From Pseudomonadota bacterium (lineage in GTDB: Bacteria > Myxococcota_A > UBA796 > GCA-2862545), in assembly GCA_005776945.1 (NCBI GenBank), contig SXOB01000030.1, positions 45,794 through 109,793 of the forward strand: 64,000 bases of DNA, read 5' to 3'. Position 1 is the first letter of the stretch; each line of letters begins with the position of its first letter. The notes beneath the pieces were generated by a model, which worked only from the letters and a program-made list of their open reading frames with translations, made no database searches and was not told where the DNA came from. A program made the position numbers and the translations under genes. This document shows positions 25,883 to 33,271 of this stretch, piece by piece.

Positions 25883-28800
25883 TGGACCTCCCAGGTACGT
25901 TCCGCGGCCGCGTCTTGGCCCCAGTCGTGCAAGTACTTGAACGGGGCGGACAACGGCCTCAGATCGTCCATGGCCCGATCGCGGTTGCCAAAGGCTCGGA
26001 TGCCGCCGAAGAGCGCGAAATCGCCGTCCCCGAGGTCGGCATCGAAGCGAACGAATGCCTGGCCACCGAGCCAGCCGGTGGGCCAAATTGTGGCGCGGCC
26101 TTCCAAGTCGAATCCGGGCCGGAGGCGGTCGTTGGCGCGGTCGTCGTCGTCCACTTCGTAGGTCAGGTCGAAGCCCGCCCGGCCCGTCAGTCCCGGAAGG
26201 CCTGCAAAGCCGTACACGCCGACGCGTGCCCGATCGAGCGGATCGTAGGACAGGTGCGCATTGCTGACGAGGTCGGCCGTGGCGGCCACGCGGGTGAAGG
26301 GACCGGGCACATACCGACCCTCGCCGCCCAGCCGCAGTCCGACCGGGTGGTCGTTCGCCGTGAAGTTCCACAAGGGGTAGCCCCCGGAGAGGTCGACGCC
26401 GCCTGCCGGCACGTCGTTGACGACCCCGCGGGCAAAGCCACCGAAGCGGCCGAGCACTTGCCAACGTGGCGCGACGAAGGTCTCTTCGGTGAAATCGAGT
26501 TCGCCACGGGCCACGGTGAGCGGTGTGCCGTCGATGGCCTTGCCGCTGGACAGCGAGGCGTCCAAGGCCGTCCACAGGCGATGGCGGCTGCGGAGCCACC
26601 GGATGTCGGTGCCTGCTTCTCCCGTGAAGACGCTGCCTGTCGGGCTCGTCTCGTGGATGCCTGCCGCTTCGATCCAGACGGGCGCTGTCATCGGGCGGCT
26701 GGCGAGGCGGATTTCCTGGAGCCAGTGGACCAAACGGAAAGGGTCGCCGTCGGCGGGAGCGGGGTCGCCCTCGACGGTGCCCACACCCAGCGTCACGATG
26801 CCCGTGAGGGGAGGAGAGTCGGGGGGCCGCGCGGTCGGCAGGTCGGGCGGCGCCACGGCCGGAGCGCCCCCATCGAGGTCTGCGAACGGGAACGCGATGG
26901 CCGTCAGTTCTGTGCCCGTGCCGAGGAGGCGCCGGTCGGACCGGGGCTCGACGCTGTCGTCGTCGGCAACGCGGACATCGACGTCGATACGCGTCGCGCG
27001 GGCCGGCTGGATGCCAACGGTGACGGAGCCTCGGCCATCGACTGGCACGAGGACCTGATCGCGGGCTGCCATCTCGATTGTGGTCGGGTCCAGGCCAGGG
27101 ACGGTGACGGTGAGCTCATTCGTCGTACTGGCGACATCCCAGGTGGAGATGCGCAGGACAGTGGGCGCGAGCACGTCGAAGGTCATGCGACCTGCGGCGG
27201 GGACCCGCCAAGCGCCGCGGCCCGTGTCGGCGCTCGCGATCAGGTCAGGGGCGAGGATTTCGGCGTCGACAGCCCAACTCGGTCGGACGTGGAGGTAGGA
27301 CCGGGTGGCGAGCGGGGGAACTTCGAGCGTGTGCGGCTTGCCCCAGGGGTCGGCACCCAAACGGGCGACGACGCGGCCCTGGGGGTCGGTCACTTCGAAT
27401 TCGCAGGCGTCGAGGTCCTGGTAGGCGCGCCTTACGCGGCACCGTACGGGGTACGAACGAGATGTTTCGCTCGGAGGCAAGGCCAGGTCCCAACCGTCAT
27501 CGAGCGCGAGGACCTGATCGGCCGGCCAGGCGTCCGGGTACAAGCTGCGTCGGATGACGCGGTCGTCCCGAGCCGGCCAAGCCTCCCTGGCGTGGCGCAC
27601 GGGACCCGAGGCATGGTGCAGCGGCTCCCACGTGGACAGCACCTTGATCGGCCAGGTCCAGGGTTCGTCGATCTCCTTGGGGGCCCGGGCGAGGTCTTGG
27701 TACATCGCGATGCGGTCCCACACGTCCGGGATCTGGCCGGACAGCACGGCCTTGCGCCACCAACCGCGCGCCGCCGCGGGGTTCCCCACCGTGTCCAGAA
27801 TCCGGGCGACGGCGAGGTAGTCGCCGTCGTGGGCGCGCTGGGCGGCGTACCGGACGTCGACGCCTTCGGGCACCCACTCGTCTTCGACGGGCGCCCAGGC
27901 ATCCGTCCCGATGGTGCTTTGGGCCTGCGCGAACCAGAGGACGAGCTGCGCGGCGTCCAAGTTGGCCCCGTCGGCTGGCTCCAGGCGGGCCGCCCGGTTC
28001 CAATCTTCGAGGGCCAACGCGTTCTGATCGAGCGCGAGCAGGGCGCGGGCTCGGCGCCGAAGCGCATCCGCCCGTGAAGCGGCATCGGGGGCGTTGGCAA
28101 TGGCGCGGCTGAGCGCGACCAAGTCGCCGGGCTGCGGGACCGTCTGCGCGACCCGTTCGGCCTCGGCCGCTTCGTCGGCTCCCGGGACGTACACCTGGGT
28201 GAGGCGGAGGGCCACGGTTTGGTCCGGCAGGGCTGTGGTGGGTCCGGAGATCGTCCCCAGCGGGATGCGCAGCGGGTTGGACCACTGGCGGCCGGCGCTG
28301 TCGCGAATGGGCGTCTGGACGGTCCCGAGCGGAATGAACTCGTAGCGTTCGCGGCCCCGGCCAAGCATGTCCAGGTCGATCGCCAAGTTGCCGTCGTGGC
28401 CCTGGGGGAAAGCGATGGAGAGCGTGGCGTCTTCCCCGACGCGCGGCGTCCACGTGAGCGACCGGGTCGGCGTCGCGGTGTCGTACTTGGAGGCTGACCG
28501 GGCGTCGTGCCCCGCTTGGGCCCCGACGACGCGAAGGTACGCTTGGCAGCCGTCGACGGACGGGAACTCTGCCATGTCGATCGGGCCGGGACCCGTCCAG
28601 CGAAAACGGTGGATGGCGGACCGGGGAATGGCGTGCCAGGAGCGGTCGCCGATCGTGAGGGTGCAGACAGTGTCCGCACCGGCGTCGAGCCAGACCTGCC
28701 AGGTCCCGTCCGGCGCGACCCAACGGCCGCCCGCCCGCTCGGCGACGTCCATGGGGAGCCAGCGGGCTTCGGTCTCCGCGAAACGGGTGCGGTCGGTCGG

Positions 28801-29829
28801 CAGGGCGAGCAGGGTCGACGGGGGATTGCCGAGGGGTTCGGCGGCGGCGGGGGCCGTGATCGGCTCCTCTTCCTCGTCGGCGACCGCGGGAGCGTAGACC
28901 TCCGTGCCGGACGGGTCCCACTCGACGCCGTCGCGGAATGTGACCGGGTCGTGTGCGCTCAGGTTCACGAGCGCGCGACTCCCTGCCGTCAACGCGTGTT
29001 CGCCGTCGGCGAGCAGGACGTTGAACGTGATGGGCGCCATGACGGCGGCCCCCTCGAAGGAACCGTGAGCGCGCTCGATGACTCCCTGGTTCACGACGGT
29101 GCGCGTGTGGGGGCCCGTGGGAGTGCAGTGCCGGGTATCGTCCAATTCGATGCAGGTCGTTTCCGCATCGCCAAGGCCCCACATCGTGAGTTCAAGCGCG
29201 AGCGGGCCGCGGATGGTCCATGTGGTCCCACCATCGACGTGGCGGACGGATTGGGGGCCGTTGCCCCACGGGTCGTAGGAGGTCGCCTCGCCGATGCCGG
29301 GCAGCGTCCCGAGGTCGGCGTTCCACGGGCCGGGGGGACGAAGGGCCAGCCACCGGTCGTTCGGGTCAGCGCCAAGCGCGATCCAACCGGCGTGATCGGG
29401 TAGCAATCCGTCGGTCGCAAAGGGCTCGCCCTCGTCGGTGTGGTACTCGTGGCGCGCGAGGCCGTCGGGATCCAGCCGCGCGGGGTTGCGCTGCAGGTCG
29501 CAGCCGTCAGGTACCAGCCAATCACGGAAGGGAAGGGCGGATGGCGCGAAGCTGGCCCAACGGTCCGTCGTGCTGGCCGGCGAAGAGAACGGACCGCGGA
29601 CCAGCACTGTGGTCCCATCCGCCGCTTGCGAGACGGCGAGGCGTTCCGGAAGCTCGTCCCGCGGGCACCGTATGCGGACGGCGTCGTCGGGACCGGTGCG
29701 CGCGAGGTGGTAAGACCGTCCTCCGACCGTGATGGGGCCGTCGCTTGATTGTGGCGTGACGGGTTGCCAACGGGCTTCCCGCAGGACCGGCTCGGCCGAC
29801 CACGCCAGCGCAGCGCACCAAGCGATCAC
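25879..29829 (-). CDS. Secreted TPR plus beta-barrel outer-membrane protein (candidate exporter)
   Basis: A 1316-residue protein from GTG 29829 (GTGA overlap with the upstream stop) beginning with a short signal peptide, MIAWCAALAWSA. Residues 20-550 are beta-rich and unrecognised. Residues about 575-720 look like TPR helices (RADALRRRARALLALDQNALALEDWNRAARLEP). Another beta region follows. The last 300 residues show alternating-residue amphipathic strands with Gly and aromatic girdles (WQVLGRFGGFARG, GLRLGGEGRYVPG, GLTGRAGFDLTYEV), as in an outer-membrane barrel, although the final residues EVQ are not the usual aromatic end. TPR plus barrel is the architecture of polysaccharide exporters such as PgaA and BcsC, so it is a candidate polymer exporter. 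Confidence 0.7.
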   Translation of the reverse strand: MIAWCAALAWSAEPVLREARWQPVTPQSSDGPITVGGRSYHLARTGPDDAVRIRCPRDELPERLAVSQAADGTTVLVRGPFSSPASTTDRWASFAPSALPFRDWLVPDGCDLQRNPARLDPDGLARHEYHTDEGEPFATDGLLPDHAGWIALGADPNDRWLALRPPGPWNADLGTLPGIGEATSYDPWGNGPQSVRHVDGGTTWTIRGPLALELTMWGLGDAETTCIELDDTRHCTPTGPHTRTVVNQGVIERAHGSFEGAAVMAPITFNVLLADGEHALTAGSRALVNLSAHDPVTFRDGVEWDPSGTEVYAPAVADEEEEPITAPAAAEPLGNPPSTLLALPTDRTRFAETEARWLPMDVAERAGGRWVAPDGTWQVWLDAGADTVCTLTIGDRSWHAIPRSAIHRFRWTGPGPIDMAEFPSVDGCQAYLRVVGAQAGHDARSASKYDTATPTRSLTWTPRVGEDATLSIAFPQGHDGNLAIDLDMLGRGRERYEFIPLGTVQTPIRDSAGRQWSNPLRIPLGTISGPTTALPDQTVALRLTQVYVPGADEAAEAERVAQTVPQPGDLVALSRAIANAPDAASRADALRRRARALLALDQNALALEDWNRAARLEPADGANLDAAQLVLWFAQAQSTIGTDAWAPVEDEWVPEGVDVRYAAQRAHDGDYLAVARILDTVGNPAAARGWWRKAVLSGQIPDVWDRIAMYQDLARAPKEIDEPWTWPIKVLSTWEPLHHASGPVRHAREAWPARDDRVIRRSLYPDAWPADQVLALDDGWDLALPPSETSRSYPVRCRVRRAYQDLDACEFEVTDPQGRVVARLGADPWGKPHTLEVPPLATRSYLHVRPSWAVDAEILAPDLIASADTGRGAWRVPAAGRMTFDVLAPTVLRISTWDVASTTNELTVTVPGLDPTTIEMAARDQVLVPVDGRGSVTVGIQPARATRIDVDVRVADDDSVEPRSDRRLLGTGTELTAIAFPFADLDGGAPAVAPPDLPTARPPDSPPLTGIVTLGVGTVEGDPAPADGDPFRLVHWLQEIRLASRPMTAPVWIEAAGIHETSPTGSVFTGEAGTDIRWLRSRHRLWTALDASLSSGKAIDGTPLTVARGELDFTEETFVAPRWQVLGRFGGFARGVVNDVPAGGVDLSGGYPLWNFTANDHPVGLRLGGEGRYVPGPFTRVAATADLVSNAHLSYDPLDRARVGVYGFAGLPGLTGRAGFDLTYEVDDDDRANDRLRPGFDLEGRATIWPTGWLGGQAFVRFDADLGDGDFALFGGIRAFGNRDRAMDDLRPLSAPFKYLHDWGQDAAAERTWEVQ

Positions 29830-30689
29830 GGGGGCACCCCGACGGCTCGGATGACGAGGGCCCGCGATTCAGCTTGGGCGTCCAGCACAGCGCGAACGTC
29901 GGGCGAAAACTCGAGGTGGAGGAATCGCGGAGGATTGAATCGCGAGAGGGCCCGTCCCTGAACGTTGGCCGTTGCGCCAAGGAGCTCTGTGTCGGAGCCG
30001 AAGGCGCCGATCTTGCCCAGAGGTGCGAGCGCCGCGGCAACGGGGTCGGGCGGGCGACGGGCGTCGCCCGTGCTTACGATGGCGTCCCAACCGCCGGCGC
30101 GCTCGGCGAAGCCGTGGATCTGGACGAAGCGGAGGCGGGTGTCGGCCATCGCGGCGGCGGCCGTCATCGCGTGGAAGCTCGAGCCGTACTCGCGGGTGAC
30201 ATCAGCTGGATGGACCGAATCGTCCTCGGTTTCGTCGGGGCGACTGCGGTAGCGGTGGATGGTGTTCCAGAAACCCAAGCGAGCGCCGGACTCAACGAAA
30301 AGCTGGCGCGTGATGCCGCCCGTCTTGAGGTCATAGAAGCTGTGGGGCGCTTGCCATGCGAGCGGGGAGGCGATGCCGCATCGAATGACGAGAAGGCCGG
30401 TGCCACGGCGTTCGACGCCGTCGCTGACGGCGATGCCCTCGAAGCCGGCGACACTGATGCGGGTGGCACGAAAGTCGTGCTCGGCCAGCCGCGCGTTGGC
30501 TTCGTCGATCTCGTCCTGAGGGCAGGAGCCGGCCGTACGGACGAGTCGATCGACGGCATCCTGAAGCGTCGCGCGCTCTCGTTGCGTTGGCGAACGCCAC
30601 ACGGCGCCCTCCGTTTGGGCGCGCCAGAGGTCGTAGATCGCATCGACGGGGTTGGCGAGCGCCACCAAGGTGAACCACAGCGCGATCAC
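29826..30689 (-). CDS. Secreted hydrolase-like protein, possible polyglutamate or amide hydrolase
   Basis: A 287-residue protein from GTG 30689, coupled to the upstream stop by GTGA. MIALWFTLVALANPVDA is a Sec signal. The body has well-spaced polar motifs: QAPHSFYDLKTGG (113-125), WNTIHRYRSR (141-150), HPADVTREYGSSFHAM (160-175) and VQIHGF (189-194). Conserved-looking His and Asp around PHS, HRY, FH and IHG suggest a zinc-dependent amidohydrolase, perhaps of the N-formylglutamate-amidohydrolase or phage polyglutamate-hydrolase kind. That assignment is by eye only. By position it could trim or release the polymer in the periplasm. The C-terminal region of the PgsC-like protein seems to contain degenerate relatives of this domain. 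Confidence 0.6.
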   Translation of the reverse strand: MIALWFTLVALANPVDAIYDLWRAQTEGAVWRSPTQRERATLQDAVDRLVRTAGSCPQDEIDEANARLAEHDFRATRISVAGFEGIAVSDGVERRGTGLLVIRCGIASPLAWQAPHSFYDLKTGGITRQLFVESGARLGFWNTIHRYRSRPDETEDDSVHPADVTREYGSSFHAMTAAAAMADTRLRFVQIHGFAERAGGWDAIVSTGDARRPPDPVAAALAPLGKIGAFGSDTELLGATANVQGRALSRFNPPRFLHLEFSPDVRAVLDAQAESRALVIRAVGVPP

Positions 30690-33271
30690 GGCGCCTCCGT
30701 GCTGCGGACGCGCAAGGGCGAAACGCGGCTGCCCTTGTGCTGGGGCGCGTCTTCCAGAGCGGCGCGGACCCAGACGAGGCTTCCGGTCGGGTTGGTCACC
30801 GTGGCGGAATGAGCGCCTGAGGTCATGTCGTGGCCAATCCAAATACCGCGTGACGCGAGGACGGGGAGGACTTGGTCGGGGTCGTCCAGCGCGGTGGCAG
30901 GCGGGCTGGCGGACTGGGGAAATTCAAGTTCGCGGCTGGGGCGGGTGTAGCGGTCGAGGAGGCCCGTCTCCGAGCGCCGGATGCGGCCCGAGTCCACGTC
31001 GACCTGCAACGCCGTGGCGTCGAAGGCGACCGCACCAAAGACGAGGATGTGCTCCGACTGCGTCTTCTGGAAGGGGAAGGTGATCGAAGCGCCGGGCTCG
31101 ATCGGGTAGAACAACATCGGGCGAAGGGCATCGGGGCAGCCGTCTTCGGGGCGGCCCCACGTGCGAATCCAGGCGGACGAACCCTCGGGGCCGACGAATC
31201 GCGCAGCGGCGTGTGGGGGTTCGCGGTTGGCGGACGCCCGGCCCACGCGCTGGATCATCGTGCCTTTGCGCCACTTCACGCCGTCGAATTCGATGCGCCA
31301 CGACTTGCCGAGCGCGCCGAGGTCTGGCGTCCAGATCCAGGCCTCCAGCACGTGGTTCATCGCTGCGGCCGCGCCCAGATTCCAGGCGAGCGGCTGCTGG
31401 TCGGCGTTCGCCAAGTACCGACAGACCAGCGGACCCGCGGCAGCGGTGTCGCTGGGGGTGACCAGCCAGATGCGCCCCTCGCGGACAGTGGCCGGGTCCG
31501 TCGGGTGGATGGAGGCGTATTGCCTGACGCCGTCCGCTTTGGAGGCTTCGCCGGGCCCCCCCTCGTCCATGTACTCGAGGCGAACATCATACGCGACTTG
31601 CTCGAGCTGCCCGGCGGCGACGAGGGCATCCGCGTTGATGGCCTCGACGCGATGCCAATCGCGCAATGGCCGCCACTCGTACCGGACGTCGACCTCACCG
31701 AACGGCAATTCGTAGATCGATCCGCCTTGTTGCGGGCCTTGGTGGCGGGGCGTGACGAGGGCGTCGTCGTCGGTGGAGACTGTGATTCGGTCGAGGGCGG
31801 GGCCGTCGGGAACGTACAAATCGACGGGCTCGGAGATCCACGAACTCACGCGGCCACCGGCGGTGTGAAGATGCTCGTCGATGCCCGGCAGGCGGTACTC
31901 GTAGGGCGCCGGCTCGGGGATGACCTCGATGGTCTCGGTCCACGCCGTTTGTCCGTCGACGCGGAGGGCCGTCACAGTGAGGTGACGAGGCCGTCTGTCC
32001 TCGTGATCGGTGAGCAGGAAGCGTGTTTCCAACATCGCCAAGGCGCCGGGATGACGCGTCATCTCGACTTCGATGGGGAGCGCGTTCTTCCAGGTCCGAA
32101 AGATTCGGTGGAAGCGGTACTCAGGGCTGACGAAGACCGTTTGGAGGTCCATGCCCGCTTCCGGCGGGAGGATGTCTTTGGAAGCGGCGCCGACCGTCCA
32201 CCCGAAGAAATCGGACTTGGCCGGATTGTCGACGGCCAAGATGATTGGGCCGACGGGGCGATCGGTTTCGTTGGAGAGGGTCAGTGACGTCGCCGTCCCC
32301 GCTGGAAAGTGGAAGACGCGCGCCTCGATGGCGCCGTGCAGCGGGATGGGCGGGGCCGCCTCGACGAGGATGGGTTGGACGTCGTCTTTGTCGCCTGGCG
32401 GATGATCGGAGACCTGCGACCACGCGAGGCCATTGGTGCCAGGCGGGCCGTTGACACGGAGGGCGACGGGCCCGTCGAAATTGATGGCGACCTTGCGGTG
32501 GGGTTCCAGGACGAGGCCGCCGATCATCTGGTGTTGAAACGTGACCGCAAATTCGGTGTACTGCAGCCAAGCGATCTCCACGTCGGGACCCGCGGGCTTG
32601 ATCGTCAACCAAGCGTCGCGCGCCACGGCGGTGCGCTCGGCCCAGACGAGTTCGCTCCAGTCGGCAACGCCTACTCGGCGCACGAAGTCGCGACGTTGGG
32701 CTTGGGTGGGCGTCAACGTCATGCGCTCGGCTTCAATGGGGTCGCGCGGCTGTTCGCCCCAAACGCGGATGAACAGCGTGCGGCCTTCCGCTGGGGAGGC
32801 GACCCGCAACGTGCCACCGCCGGCGCCAAGGATGGCGCCGCCTGGAATGACCGTGGCTCGGCCGTCCGTGATGATTCGCGGGTCATCGCGGAGCCAACTG
32901 CTGCGAAGGGGCTCGTTGGTTTGGGATGGAAAGCGGCTGAGCCGGCTGCGCTCCACGATGCGCCGCTCGCCCAGCGTGCGACCGTCGTGGTCGAGCCAGG
33001 TAAGATCCAGGTCGTAGTCGGCTCCCCAGGAGGGTTGCTCGAGCGCCTCCGGAGGGGCCTCCATGTGCGTCGAGATGCGGATGCGGTCCACGTCGGGCGG
33101 GATGGCGAGGTCGATGGAACGACCCGGCTTGAGTTCAAATACCACGAGGGTGTCGATGGCCGGGCCCACAGGCGCATCGCCCGGACGAAGCAACAGCAAC
33201 ATCGCGACGATGAGGAACGCGGTGGCCAGCAGGATGGCGGAGATCGCGCGACTCAAGGGGCGCTCCAGCAT
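30686..33271 (-). CDS. Single-pass membrane-anchored periplasmic protein of the capsule-like operon
   Basis: An 861-residue protein from ATG 33271; a TTG at 33286 is the alternative. It overlaps the end of the PgsC-like gene by 19 bases. One strong membrane helix (AISAILLATAFLIVAMLLLL) near the N-terminus anchors about 820 beta-rich residues that should lie in the periplasm. No known family or catalytic motif is recognised. In size and topology it resembles large periplasmic co-polymerase or adaptor subunits such as BcsB, which guide a polymer between inner and outer membranes, but no sequence relation to BcsB is claimed. It sits between the membrane gene and the secreted hydrolase-like gene. 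Confidence 0.65.
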   Translation of the reverse strand: MLERPLSRAISAILLATAFLIVAMLLLLRPGDAPVGPAIDTLVVFELKPGRSIDLAIPPDVDRIRISTHMEAPPEALEQPSWGADYDLDLTWLDHDGRTLGERRIVERSRLSRFPSQTNEPLRSSWLRDDPRIITDGRATVIPGGAILGAGGGTLRVASPAEGRTLFIRVWGEQPRDPIEAERMTLTPTQAQRRDFVRRVGVADWSELVWAERTAVARDAWLTIKPAGPDVEIAWLQYTEFAVTFQHQMIGGLVLEPHRKVAINFDGPVALRVNGPPGTNGLAWSQVSDHPPGDKDDVQPILVEAAPPIPLHGAIEARVFHFPAGTATSLTLSNETDRPVGPIILAVDNPAKSDFFGWTVGAASKDILPPEAGMDLQTVFVSPEYRFHRIFRTWKNALPIEVEMTRHPGALAMLETRFLLTDHEDRRPRHLTVTALRVDGQTAWTETIEVIPEPAPYEYRLPGIDEHLHTAGGRVSSWISEPVDLYVPDGPALDRITVSTDDDALVTPRHQGPQQGGSIYELPFGEVDVRYEWRPLRDWHRVEAINADALVAAGQLEQVAYDVRLEYMDEGGPGEASKADGVRQYASIHPTDPATVREGRIWLVTPSDTAAAGPLVCRYLANADQQPLAWNLGAAAAMNHVLEAWIWTPDLGALGKSWRIEFDGVKWRKGTMIQRVGRASANREPPHAAARFVGPEGSSAWIRTWGRPEDGCPDALRPMLFYPIEPGASITFPFQKTQSEHILVFGAVAFDATALQVDVDSGRIRRSETGLLDRYTRPSRELEFPQSASPPATALDDPDQVLPVLASRGIWIGHDMTSGAHSATVTNPTGSLVWVRAALEDAPQHKGSRVSPLRVRSTEAP

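Noticed and set aside
25883..26599. Upstream in-frame extension of the CapB fusion
   Set aside because: It lies inside the barrel gene in another frame; ATG 25882 with ATGA coupling is the natural start.
25882..28077. Plus-strand open frame of 731 codons
   Set aside because: Complement of the TPR/barrel gene; the minus strand has signal peptide, TPR and coupled start, the plus strand has none.
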